Source of the DNA: Pseudomonas helleri
GTDB taxonomy: Bacteria > Pseudomonadota > Gammaproteobacteria > Pseudomonadales > Pseudomonadaceae
DNA length: 64,000 nt
Direction of reading: 5' to 3'
Assembly (NCBI RefSeq): GCF_001043025.1
Contig: NZ_JYLD01000006.1
Span: 62,001 to 126,000 of the forward strand
In this document: in pieces, positions 16,471 to 25,048 of the stretch
Numbering within the stretch: position 1 is the stretch's first letter
Layout: every line of letters starts with the position of its first letter
Made by a program: the position numbers and the translations under genes
Notes under the pieces: model-generated
What the model saw: only the letters and a program-made list of their open reading frames with translations
The model's database searches: none
What the model was told of the DNA's origin: nothing

Positions 16471-17799
16471 CACCACCTTCACTTCGAGCCCGCCGTCAGG
16501 GCGATTGCAGAGGGTTAGTGTGCCGCCCTGCCCCAACACAATCGCTCTGGCGGCTGACAAGCCCAAGCCCACACCGCCGGTGTTTTTATTGCGCGAGCCT
16601 TCAAGGCGAAAGAACGGTGCGAACACCTGTTCCTGGCTCTCCGGTGCAATCCCCGGGCCTCGGTCAAGTACCAGCAAGGTCACCTGCTGGTCGTCTGCGC
16701 TCAGCTCAATCGTCGGTTCTTGAGCGTATTTGACGGCGTTGTCCAGCAGGTTGCCCACCACCCGCTTGATGCCCATGGGCCGACCAAAAAAGACCAGATG
16801 CTGCGGGCTGCTGATTGCGATGTCGATGGACTGATCGCGATAGTCGTCCGTCAGGGTTCGCAGCAGTTCTGCCAGATCAAATGAAGTGGCCTGCTCAAGG
16901 CGGGCGTCGTCGCGGAAGAACTCCAGGCTGGCATTGATCATGGCCTGCATCTCGTCGACGTCGCGAAACAGCCGCTGCTGTTGCTCGGGGTCTTCAATGA
17001 ACTCGCCGCGCAGACGCATGCGCGTCAGCGGCGTGCGCAAGTCATGGGAAATGGCCGCCAGCATTTGCGTACGGTCGTTGATGAAATGCTGCAATTGCCC
17101 CTGCATGGCATTGAACGCAACGATCACCTGGCGGATTTCTATGGGCCCGACCGGCTCAATCGGCGGAGCGCCAAAGTCCGCACCGAAACGCCGGGCACCT
17201 TCGGCAAAATGGCGCAACGGTTTGGCCAGATGACGCGTCGCAATCAGCGCGACCAGCACGGTAGAGATCAGCACCAGGACGATCAGGATCAAGTTGCGCT
17301 GCCACTCCCCCAACCCCCAACTGCGCGCAGCAGCGCTGAACATCAACCAGGAGCCATCTGACAACTGCACGACCAAGGCGTAATAGCCGTGTCCCTGCGG
17401 CCAATCGTCGGGGTGATAAACCTCCAGTTGCTGGTCAGGTTTGTCCAACAGTTGCCTGCCCTCGGGGGTGACGGTTCGACGCAAATCATCATGGACCGCC
17501 GGCAAGTTCATTTCTTGATGCGTGGCGTGCCAACTGACGGTGGACTTGGTGTTACTCGCCGTGGCTGCCAGATGCGCACGCAACCCAGGGGGTGCGGCTT
17601 CGATCATATGGGTGGTTAACGCGGTACGTTCGAGCAAGCCTATTTCGCTCAAAGGCGGGTAAGCCCAAACACCGGCCAGTTGGGTAAACAGGGCATTGAA
17701 AGCCAGCGCAGTGAGCATGGCGGCAAGCGTGGTCAGGGCGATCCAGCGTGTGAGGGTGTCGTGCGAGCGCAGGCTCCAGCCTGAAAACCAGCGCTTCAC
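16447..17799 (-). CDS. Two-component sensor histidine kinase (EnvZ-like)
   Basis: 450 residues: transmembrane helix 1 (about 20-45), a periplasmic loop to about 167, helix 2 (168-187), a HAMP segment (RHLAKPLRHFAEGARRFG), the phosphoacceptor helix ISHDLRTPLTRMRL with H252, and the catalytic ATPase domain with N-box NLLDNAVKYA, G1 DRGPGI, F-box FAPFFR and G2 GVGLGLS. It autophosphorylates and signals to the response regulator encoded just upstream; the genes overlap by four bases. The stimulus cannot be told: the periplasmic loop has no recognised sensor fold. Confidence 0.92.
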   Translation of the reverse strand: MKRWFSGWSLRSHDTLTRWIALTTLAAMLTALAFNALFTQLAGVWAYPPLSEIGLLERTALTTHMIEAAPPGLRAHLAATASNTKSTVSWHATHQEMNLPAVHDDLRRTVTPEGRQLLDKPDQQLEVYHPDDWPQGHGYYALVVQLSDGSWLMFSAAARSWGLGEWQRNLILIVLVLISTVLVALIATRHLAKPLRHFAEGARRFGADFGAPPIEPVGPIEIRQVIVAFNAMQGQLQHFINDRTQMLAAISHDLRTPLTRMRLRGEFIEDPEQQQRLFRDVDEMQAMINASLEFFRDDARLEQATSFDLAELLRTLTDDYRDQSIDIAISSPQHLVFFGRPMGIKRVVGNLLDNAVKYAQEPTIELSADDQQVTLLVLDRGPGIAPESQEQVFAPFFRLEGSRNKNTGGVGLGLSAARAIVLGQGGTLTLCNRPDGGLEVKVVLPVLHGK

Positions 17800-18506
17800 T
17801 TGCGAACCACGCCGAGCGTGAACAGGTAACCGACGTTGCGTACCGTACGAATCATCTCTACCCCGTTGCTGTCGAACTCCAGCTTGCGCCGCAGGCGGCT
17901 GACCTGAACGTCGATGCTGCGATCAAACGCTTCATGGGCAGGGCCACGGGCCAGGTCCAGCAACACTTCACGGGTCAGAATGCGCTGCGGGTGCTCCAGA
18001 AAAACCAGCAGCAAATCAAACTCGCCGGCCGACAGCGGGATCATTACCTGCTGCGGAGAGCGTAACTCGCGGCGTGTGAGGTCCAGTTGCCAATTGGCAA
18101 ACACAAGGATTGGCCGCGGCACTTCGCCGGTCACCGGCTGGCTGTCGGCCGCCCGGCGCAGCACCGCACGCACCCGGGCCAGAAGCTCACGGGCGTCAAA
18201 AGGTTTGCTCAGGTAATCGTCGGCCCCCATTTCCAGGCCAACCACCCGGTCACTCAACTCGCCCATGGCGGTCAGCATGATAACGGGCGTGGAATACTGC
18301 TGGCGCAGGCGTTGGCACAGGGCCAGACCGTTTTCTCCGGGCAGCATCAAGTCAAGAATGATCAAGTCGGGTGACTGGATCGCCACGGCCGCCCACAGCG
18401 CCGCGCCATCGATAGCGACCTGCACCGAATAGCCGTGCTGCTCAAAGAATTTTTTCAGTAGCGCAAGGACCTCAAGGTCATCGTCTACGATCAACAGACT
18501 GCTCAC
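17796..18506 (-). CDS. OmpR-family response regulator
   Basis: 236 residues. Receiver domain with acidic DDD (8-10), phospho-acceptor D52 in LIILDLMLPG and the conserved K in SKPF (about 102). A C-terminal winged helix follows (LDLTRRELRSPQQVMIPLSAGEFDLLLVFLEHP then RSIDVQVSRLRRKLE and VRNVGYLF). It is transcribed first, followed by the kinase. Its promoter region is shared with the small divergent gene at 18652. Confidence 0.93.
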   Translation of the reverse strand: MSSLLIVDDDLEVLALLKKFFEQHGYSVQVAIDGAALWAAVAIQSPDLIILDLMLPGENGLALCQRLRQQYSTPVIMLTAMGELSDRVVGLEMGADDYLSKPFDARELLARVRAVLRRAADSQPVTGEVPRPILVFANWQLDLTRRELRSPQQVMIPLSAGEFDLLLVFLEHPQRILTREVLLDLARGPAHEAFDRSIDVQVSRLRRKLEFDSNGVEMIRTVRNVGYLFTLGVVRK

Positions 18507-18651
18507 CGGCGCATCACTTAAGTTCTGTAAGAATTCATATCTAAAACTATTCAGCGCGCCCCGTCATATATTTCAACTTGGCAACAAAGCAGACATACAC
18601 GCGCAAAACGCGGGTGCGAGCATCAGCCTCCCGCGATTGAGAAGGTGTGCC

Positions 18652-18912
18652 ATGTCTGCTGATAATTCACCCATGCTGCTGGAGCAACGCCTGGTAAAAA
18701 GTGACACCGCCAGCCTGCAATGCAGTGAAACCAGCCTGTGCCTGTCGGATGATCGGGATGAAATCGTGCTCACTCGCTACATTGAGCATTACAGCCTCGA
18801 CGACGTGCACTGGGTTGAGCGCACTCATCGGGTGCCGGTGAGCGCGCTGCTCAAATGGATGATGTCGCAGGGTGAAGCGCTGACCGTAAGGCAGGGTCAG
18901 GACGGGGGCTAG
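18652..18912 (+). CDS. Small conserved-looking protein of unknown function
   Basis: 86 residues, acidic in the middle (SDDRDEIVLTRYIEHYSLDDVHWVERTH), no signal peptide, no membrane helix, no motif I recognise. The ATG at 18652 is preceded by AGAAGG with a six-base spacer, which is better than a TTG at 18637. Codon use looks native and the frame is open through a region with no competing gene, so it is probably real. It is divergent from the response regulator and may be its target. It ends overlapping by four bases the end of the convergent DUF6708 gene. Confidence 0.65.
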   Translation: MSADNSPMLLEQRLVKSDTASLQCSETSLCLSDDRDEIVLTRYIEHYSLDDVHWVERTHRVPVSALLKWMMSQGEALTVRQGQDGG

Positions 18913-19724
18913 CCCTCGTCTGGCGGCGCCGAGCGGGATTTCAGGTCGATAGCCTCTGGCCAGTGCACTTTGGGCGCGAGGCGGCGGGCGAGGTTGAAAC
19001 GTATTTTTTCGTTGTTCCAGTCGCGGGGCGGACGCGGGAACAAGGGCAGCGCTTGCGGGCCTTGCTGCATAAAGAGCTGGGCCATGGCCCAGTACATTTC
19101 ACCTTGTTGCAGCTCATGGGCGAAATGAAAGCGATCAATCACCTTGCGGGTGCCGGGCTCCAGAACGGCCAGAGTGACCGTCTCGATCAGGCCGCCACTC
19201 CCCATTGCGCCATAAATGCTGCAGGCCTCGGCGTGCAGATTGTCCCAGTCATACACTTCAGCGCGTGCCCCCCAGGCACTGCGGCTGAAGGGCTTGAGGC
19301 CGTTGTGACGGAAGCGGTAGACATAGACCTTGCGTCGGGCGCGGTTGAAACGGATGGGTTCGTCGCATGGGGCTGAAGTGTCCATTCTCCAGACGTAGAT
19401 ACCCGACCATAGAGCGACAGCAAAAGCTATTAATAAGAGGATGCTTGGAACTAGAGGCGGTGTGCTTTCAAGTTTGAATATGTCTGAGATCAAAAAGATT
19501 GGTGCGATGGTTGAGAGTAAGAAAAAAAAAGGAGCAATACATACACCAACTCCACGCATCCTCATCGTGGCGCGCGCCAACTCAAGGTACACATCATCAA
19601 CATGATTGGGTGGATTAGTGAGTACTGGCGGGTAAGGCTCTATGGATGGAGGCTCGTTTGGCCCCGGTAAATCACGCTTCCAGCCCGGGGCCGGTTTATC
19701 GAGTAGAGGTGTTTTAAATAGCAT
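18909..19724 (-). CDS. DUF6708-type membrane protein, copy 1 (putative T6SS immunity)
   Basis: 271 residues: a soluble proline-rich N-terminus (DKPAPGWKRDLPGPNEPP), two predicted transmembrane helices (about 59-82 and 90-112), then a cytoplasmic domain (PIRFNRARRKVYVYRF, AEVYDWDNLHAEACSIYG) ending in PKVHWPEAIDLKSRSAPP. I associate this architecture with the DUF6708 proteins found next to VasX-like T6SS effectors. It is nearly identical to the gene immediately upstream except in the membrane segment. Inner-membrane location fits immunity to a pore-forming effector, as for TsiV2 and VasX. It is last of the five-gene vgrG island. Confidence 0.72.
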   Translation of the reverse strand: MLFKTPLLDKPAPGWKRDLPGPNEPPSIEPYPPVLTNPPNHVDDVYLELARATMRMRGVGVCIAPFFFLLSTIAPIFLISDIFKLESTPPLVPSILLLIAFAVALWSGIYVWRMDTSAPCDEPIRFNRARRKVYVYRFRHNGLKPFSRSAWGARAEVYDWDNLHAEACSIYGAMGSGGLIETVTLAVLEPGTRKVIDRFHFAHELQQGEMYWAMAQLFMQQGPQALPLFPRPPRDWNNEKIRFNLARRLAPKVHWPEAIDLKSRSAPPDEG

Positions 19725-19780
19725 AAGTACGTTCCAGTTCTCAGTGAGCAGGCAGCCACAGGGCGAACGAAATATGAGGG

Positions 19781-20596
19781 TTAGCCGTGCATCGACGGCG
19801 CCGAGCGTGACTCCAGGTCGATAGCCTCTGGCCAGTGCACTTTGGGCGCGAGGCGGCGGGCGAGGTTGAAGCGTATTTTTTCGTTGTTCCAGTCACGGGG
19901 CGGACGCGGGAACAAGGGCAGCGCTTGCGGGCCTTGCTGCATAAAGAGCTGGGCCATGGCCCAGTACATTTCACCTTGTTGCAGCTCATGGGCGAAATGA
20001 AAGCGATCAATCACCTTGCGGGTGCCGGGCTCCAGAACGGCCAAAGTGACCGTCTCAATTAGGCCTCCGCTCCCCATGGCGCCATAAATGCTGCAGGCCT
20101 CGGCGTGCAGATTGTCCCAGTCATACACTTCAGCGCGTGCCACCCAGGCGCTGCGGCTGAAGGGCTTGAGGCCGTTGTGACGGAAGCGGTAGACATAGAC
20201 CTTGCGTCGGGCGCGGTTGAAACGGATGGGTTCGTCGCGTGGGGCTTCAGTGTCCATTCTCCAGATGTAGACTCCGAAGGATGAGCCTGTAATAAACAGA
20301 ACGGAACCGAAAAAACTCAGCATCAAGGGAGGTGAATACTGCACTGTTACAACAAAAATAATTAACCCAGCGGGAAAAATCATTGATAACAGAAATATAA
20401 AAAGTGCTAACCAAACACCAATCCCACGCATCCTCATCGTGGCGCGCGCCAACTCAAGGTACACATCATCAACATGATTGGGAGGATTAGTGAGTACTGG
20501 CGGGTAAGGTTCTTTGGATGGAGGCTCGTTTGGGCCCGGTAAATCTCGCTTCCAGCCCGGGGCCGGTTTATCGAGTAAAGGTGTTTTAAATAACAT
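19781..20596 (-). CDS. DUF6708-type membrane protein, copy 2 (putative T6SS immunity)
   Basis: 271 residues, the same length as copy 1. Outside the membrane region only a handful of residues differ (for example residue 28, 117, 120, one Gly/Val and the last few residues). Between about residues 59 and 110 the two helices have a different sequence (IGVWLALFIFLLSMIFPAG and FFGSVLFITGSSFGVYIW). The ATG at 20596 matches the start of copy 1 and has GGAAAG upstream; an in-frame ATG at 20671 would add 25 residues absent from copy 1. It lies 157 bases downstream of the effector gene, the normal immunity position. Confidence 0.74.
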   Translation of the reverse strand: MLFKTPLLDKPAPGWKRDLPGPNEPPSKEPYPPVLTNPPNHVDDVYLELARATMRMRGIGVWLALFIFLLSMIFPAGLIIFVVTVQYSPPLMLSFFGSVLFITGSSFGVYIWRMDTEAPRDEPIRFNRARRKVYVYRFRHNGLKPFSRSAWVARAEVYDWDNLHAEACSIYGAMGSGGLIETVTLAVLEPGTRKVIDRFHFAHELQQGEMYWAMAQLFMQQGPQALPLFPRPPRDWNNEKIRFNLARRLAPKVHWPEAIDLESRSAPSMHG

Positions 20597-20753
20597 GTGT
20601 TCTTTCCGGTTCAGGTAAGTGCCATTTACCTCTTCGATCTTTCGAGGAGGCTGCCAGCAGTAAATGGTCAAGTTCAGTGTTAATGGCTTTCAGCAAGGTT
20701 TGCCGTAGGACAGATACGAAATAAGCGGACTAACAGCAGACAGGCCATGTGGT

Positions 20754-23700
20754 TTACTGGTGATCCATTAAGGTGAGTTCCGCATAGGCATCGAGAATGT
20801 CGCGATTTGGCCAGTAGGTCAGGGACAAAGTGGCCGCTTCGATGTTGTGCCGACGGCTATCGGGCAGCAGCTCAATCGCGCCTTTGATATCTTTTACTTG
20901 CAGCGTGCGGGCATCGGCGGACGTAACTGTCCGAATATTCAGGGTGGGTGTGGTGCTGTTGGCCTGGTAATCCGGTTTTTTTGGCAGTTTGGGTGCGGCC
21001 AGTGCTGTTTGACGCTTGCTCGCCGGCGTCGCCAGTTCGGGCGGGTTCAAATTGCCTTGCGCCACGACTTCACCGCCCAAGTGCTGATCGGCCGCACCAT
21101 CGCCGTGGCGATGGACCGTAAGTGACCAGCGATATGCCGAACGCTCGGCATCGAAGAGCGGCAGGACCAGGCGATATTCCAGTTGTCGCCTGAGGATTGC
21201 CAAGCTCTTGCCCATGTTGCCGGGTGAGTCGGTTTCGACGAGTCGCAAGCTGAAGTTGACGCCCGCCTGAATACCCATGGTCGCGGCGTTGAGTTCGGCA
21301 ATGGCCAAGGCGGCATGTTCAGGTTTGCTCCAATGAATGGGCGGTGTTTCATTTTGAAAACCGAAGTAGCAGCGGCGGGCCCAGCGCTCGAGAGGTGTTG
21401 ATTCCTCCCCTTCGGCCCATTTAAACAATGCGTAACCTGCTAGGCCGAAGAGTAATGCCATGCCGAGCGGCCCTAGCAGCATGGTTGCACCTGTCGACGC
21501 GGCCAAAATGCCAGCTGCGACCCCTATACCTGAAGCTGCGGCAGAGAAGAAATACCCTGTTGATGCCGCAGTGTCCCCCCCACTCAAAGTGCGTTTGTAA
21601 GCAAACCCCGCTTGAGTCGCATCATAAAGACCCGACACAGCACTGATACTGCCCCCAACCCTTATAACAATGTTGCCAGCGTGTGCCGTTGCTTTGGCGA
21701 CTGCGGATGCCCGGGCAGATAATCCGCCGATCTTTTGCGCCTGCTCCGCACCTTTTTCCAGTGCAATACCCACAATCTCAACCCCGCCACCCAACACCCC
21801 CAAACTACTCCCGTACAGCGCCAACCTGGCCTCATCGGATTTATCCCCAATGGCCTTTTCCGCTTCTTCAATGTTCTTCTTCAATGAGTCGCTGGCAAAG
21901 TAGAGGCCGCCAATGGCCATCAGCAGTTCGCTGCTGGTGGCGACACCGCGCAGCCCGGTAAAGCCGGTGCGCACCCAGTGCGCCGCTTGTTGGGTTGATA
22001 CTTTGAGGCCTTGCAGCAGCTTGCGCGTTTGCGGGTCGAGGGTGCCCAAACCGACGGTGACGTTCACCAGCAAGGCGTGTGCGCTTCGGCCCAGATGATC
22101 CACGCCCAGGTTGGCCTGGCGCATCAGGCTGTCTTGCAGTTCGGTGACTTTGCCTTCGACCCAAACGCTGATGGTCACGGCATGGTCAGCTATTTTAGGG
22201 TGCAACACCGCCAGGCTGAGCAGGCCGTTCTGGATGATCGGGCGTACCTGTTTGCGCGCTTGGCGGGCCTCATGGTCGATCTCGCCCAGCTTGTCTTTTG
22301 CGCTTTCCCAGGTGCGGTCGATGGCATCAGCGGCTTTTTGTTGCAGGCTGCGCAGGTATTCGGATTGCAGGGCGTAGTACTGACCCAGAGTCATCGTCAC
22401 TTTGAGCTGGGTCAGATGCACGCCGTTATAGAGCAGTTGCACGGCACTGTTAAGACGCGACACAACGCGCGCCACAGCCGGGCTGAGTACCGGTTGCAAG
22501 CGGGCACCCGCGCTGTTGAGAGCACCCAGAAGTTGCGCCATGGCCAGTTGCAGATGAGGGCGAACAGAGTGTTTGAACTCGTCGCTGCCGATGAGCGCGA
22601 CAATCGTGGAATAGAGCTTCTCAGTGTCGTTCCACTCACTCTCATCTGTCTCAGCGTCGAAGCTGGGCAGCAGGTCAGCCAGCAGTTTTTTGTCACGGAC
22701 TAACAGGGCGCGATAGACCGGGCTTTGCGGGTTTTTAAGCCAATCGCTCCACAGTGATGCCGTGGGGCCGGTGTCTGCAGGAGGGCTCTGGGTGTGTGAG
22801 CCCTTGTCTTGCGGGGGCGGCGCCTCGCTGATGCCGCCCTCCAGGCAGCGTGCCATGGTTTGACAGTAGGCCAGCCCTGACGGGCGATTGGCCCCGTCGT
22901 AGTCATGTTGCTCGATTCGTACAAACTGCTGTGAGCGGCAGGCGGCAACGTAGGCGTGTGCGCTCTGATCGATATAGCGCTGGTAGTTCGCCAACGCCTC
23001 TTCATAAAGTCGCTGAAACAGCGCGCGGGCTTGTTCGTCGTAACGCTCTTCCAGCGCCTCATCGGCGCTCAGGGCTCTTTGCCGTACGAGTCGTTCGCGT
23101 TGCACCTCGGGGCTGGAAAAGTCCGGTGGTCCATCGCCACTGACAGGATCAATCGCTGGCGGTGTCTGATTGTCAGCGGTTTCACGGTTTACGACGCGGA
23201 TAGCCAGCAACAGCTGAGAGGTCTGGTACTTGTAGGCCCGCTCTGGCTCGCTCATCCACTGCTGTCGGGTCTCGATCCAGCCGTTACGCAGGCCGTTGTA
23301 TTCCTGCACCAGACCGATGGTGTCATCCAGCACAAAGGCCAGTACGCCTTGCTGGAGTTTATGGGTCGCGATGGCGCTAATCACAAAGCCCTTCAGCGCG
23401 CCCACACGATGGGCCCGGCTGCAAAACCCATGCACGCTATTGAAATACGGCGCGTGCGCTTGTTGTGAGTGCTCGTAAAAGCGCCAGTCTTTTACCGGAG
23501 GGTTAAGTGTTAGGACTGCGGATGAGGCTTCGGTTTTATGCGCTTGGTACTCGTAGACCTGCTTGTCCACCTGCAGGTTTTCAGTGTTCATGGCCAGGCC
23601 GACGCTGGCCGGATTGTCGCGGGCGCTGGCGAGGTCGAGCTTTTGAAAGCGCTCTGGGGCGCGACCGGCTTTGTAACCGTCCAGCACGCTGGCGGGCCAA

Positions 23701-24119
23701 GGATCACTGGCAAAAGCCAGCCAGGCGGTGGTGTGTTTGTCGGTGTCAATGTTGAGGAACGATGCCGGGCCATCGTGATGGGCGCTGACGCATGCATCGG
23801 ACAGAGAAGCCTCGTTGGCGGGCGCTGGCTCGTAGGGGTTGAACTGGCGCAAATAGCCGTCCGGCGTCACCTGATAAGCCTGCCAGATCGAACGATCCAG
23901 CAGCACGTAGAGGTAGCCCGCACGCAAGGTGCGCAACCCCATGCGCGTATCAGTTTGTACGGTATCGGGTCGGGTTTGTTCATCCCGTGAGCGCGGCACG
24001 AGGGCGTGGCGCAACGGCAGAATGGGCAGGCCCTTACGTTGACAGGCCCTGCAACGGTCCGTTGAAACGGCCGTTTCGCTGATGGCGATGTTGAGTTGTG
24101 TACCCACAGTCATGGACAA
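20754..24119 (-). CDS. VasX-like T6SS effector (BTH_I2691-type, putative pore former)
   Basis: 1121 residues. The N-terminus has the VasX N-terminal-region pattern: a CRACQRKGLPILPLRHALVP segment (two cysteines plus PILPLR), GLRTLRAGYLYVLLD, then SIWQAYQVTPDGYLRQF. A long helical middle part follows, and about residues 735-905 contain several hydrophobic stretches (ELLMAIGGLYFASDSL, GSSLGVLGGGVEIVGIAL, GVAAGILAASTGATMLLG, GMALLFGLAGYALF) consistent with membrane insertion. Known VasX proteins permeabilise target inner membranes after delivery by VgrG. It overlaps the adaptor gene by ten bases. No catalytic motif was seen. Core T6SS genes are not in the window, so delivery would depend on an apparatus encoded elsewhere. 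Confidence 0.85.
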   Translation of the reverse strand: MSMTVGTQLNIAISETAVSTDRCRACQRKGLPILPLRHALVPRSRDEQTRPDTVQTDTRMGLRTLRAGYLYVLLDRSIWQAYQVTPDGYLRQFNPYEPAPANEASLSDACVSAHHDGPASFLNIDTDKHTTAWLAFASDPWPASVLDGYKAGRAPERFQKLDLASARDNPASVGLAMNTENLQVDKQVYEYQAHKTEASSAVLTLNPPVKDWRFYEHSQQAHAPYFNSVHGFCSRAHRVGALKGFVISAIATHKLQQGVLAFVLDDTIGLVQEYNGLRNGWIETRQQWMSEPERAYKYQTSQLLLAIRVVNRETADNQTPPAIDPVSGDGPPDFSSPEVQRERLVRQRALSADEALEERYDEQARALFQRLYEEALANYQRYIDQSAHAYVAACRSQQFVRIEQHDYDGANRPSGLAYCQTMARCLEGGISEAPPPQDKGSHTQSPPADTGPTASLWSDWLKNPQSPVYRALLVRDKKLLADLLPSFDAETDESEWNDTEKLYSTIVALIGSDEFKHSVRPHLQLAMAQLLGALNSAGARLQPVLSPAVARVVSRLNSAVQLLYNGVHLTQLKVTMTLGQYYALQSEYLRSLQQKAADAIDRTWESAKDKLGEIDHEARQARKQVRPIIQNGLLSLAVLHPKIADHAVTISVWVEGKVTELQDSLMRQANLGVDHLGRSAHALLVNVTVGLGTLDPQTRKLLQGLKVSTQQAAHWVRTGFTGLRGVATSSELLMAIGGLYFASDSLKKNIEEAEKAIGDKSDEARLALYGSSLGVLGGGVEIVGIALEKGAEQAQKIGGLSARASAVAKATAHAGNIVIRVGGSISAVSGLYDATQAGFAYKRTLSGGDTAASTGYFFSAAASGIGVAAGILAASTGATMLLGPLGMALLFGLAGYALFKWAEGEESTPLERWARRCYFGFQNETPPIHWSKPEHAALAIAELNAATMGIQAGVNFSLRLVETDSPGNMGKSLAILRRQLEYRLVLPLFDAERSAYRWSLTVHRHGDGAADQHLGGEVVAQGNLNPPELATPASKRQTALAAPKLPKKPDYQANSTTPTLNIRTVTSADARTLQVKDIKGAIELLPDSRRHNIEAATLSLTYWPNRDILDAYAELTLMDHQ

Positions 24120-25048
24120 GCTCCGGCATAGAATAAATCCTCCACAGCCTGCCTCCAGGCGCTGTCGTTGAAGAGAGCAAACAAGGTGCTGAGCGGTCGC
24201 TGTTCTTGGACAGCCTGCTTGATCACGCTGCGAACGCCGGCATGCTCATGCAGACGCGGGTGCAGCATCAGGTGGAACAAGGCCAGTGTCAGGAGGTCGG
24301 GTTGTTGTGCGAGCCCCAGCGTGCGGGCTTGGCGGATTTGCATGTAAGCCTTTGCAGCGGCTAGCGGCGGGAGTGCTGTAGGGCCGTTCCAGCGATCAGG
24401 TGCATAGGTGAGTGGCACTTGCAGCGCCCGCCGCCAACTGCTCAGCAGTGCAGACACCATGGGCACATCCTGCTGTATGGCGTAAGCGCGCTCGTCGGGA
24501 GCAGAACCCTGATCGGGGATGCCTGTCAGCATACCGCTGTCGCCGCTGCTAGTGGGCAGCAGCCAGTGTCGAACTGGCCACCACGGCCCCGGTTCATTAC
24601 GACGGTAAGTGGCGACGAGCAACTCCAGGCGAAGGGGTTCATGCACCGGGAAATACGTGCGTGTCTGCCCCTGCGTCAGTTGGCCCAGAGCGATGACGTG
24701 GGCGCTGACGGTCTGTGCATTGGCGCCACTGCTGAGCCAGCCACACACATAGCGTTTGTGGCGGAAAAAATCATCTTTTGCGCGCAGAGCCGAGAGTGCC
24801 AACAGCTGTTGTGAGGGCGACCTGCCCGGCTCGGCCAGAGTCACGAGCACGGGGCAAGCTAATGGCGTATGCATCAAATCGGGACGCAGCAGGGGCGTAA
24901 TGGCTTCCCGGCCGAGGGTTTGATGCAACGCCTCAATGTGCAACGGGTCGTCCGAGGCGCAGTCGGCCGACAGATCGAGCAGCAAGTACAGCGTGTCGTC
25001 GGGCGCATGGTGTTGTGCGACGAATGCCTGAACAGTGGCCGGGGTCAT
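24110..25048 (-). CDS. DUF4123-like T6SS effector adaptor/chaperone
   Basis: 312 residues, placed between vgrG and the effector with overlaps of four and ten bases, which is where Tap/TEC (DUF4123) chaperones occur. The first 150 residues show a DUF4123-like layout: TLYLLLDLSAD opening, ACPVLVTLAEP, a KRYVCGWLSSGANAQTVSAHV segment and FPVHEPLRLELLVATYR in place of the usual RYYDPR-like block, then W-rich LLP. The C-terminal part is helical and poorly conserved. The assignment rests more on position than on strong motif similarity. Such proteins load a specific effector onto VgrG and stay in the producing cell. Confidence 0.62.
   Translation of the reverse strand: MTPATVQAFVAQHHAPDDTLYLLLDLSADCASDDPLHIEALHQTLGREAITPLLRPDLMHTPLACPVLVTLAEPGRSPSQQLLALSALRAKDDFFRHKRYVCGWLSSGANAQTVSAHVIALGQLTQGQTRTYFPVHEPLRLELLVATYRRNEPGPWWPVRHWLLPTSSGDSGMLTGIPDQGSAPDERAYAIQQDVPMVSALLSSWRRALQVPLTYAPDRWNGPTALPPLAAAKAYMQIRQARTLGLAQQPDLLTLALFHLMLHPRLHEHAGVRSVIKQAVQEQRPLSTLFALFNDSAWRQAVEDLFYAGACP

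Larger units (their letters stand above)
18909..20596. repeat. Tandem 0.87-kb direct duplication of the DUF6708 gene
   Basis: The two gene copies repeat with a period of 872 bases. Flanking blocks (about 18920-19380 against 19792-20252, and about 19556-19724 against 20428-20596) are almost identical in nucleotides. The intervening block (about 19383-19555 against 20255-20427) is AT-richer and largely unrelated, yet the same length. The pattern implies either replacement of the middle segment in one copy or gene conversion that spares it. Confidence 0.85.
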
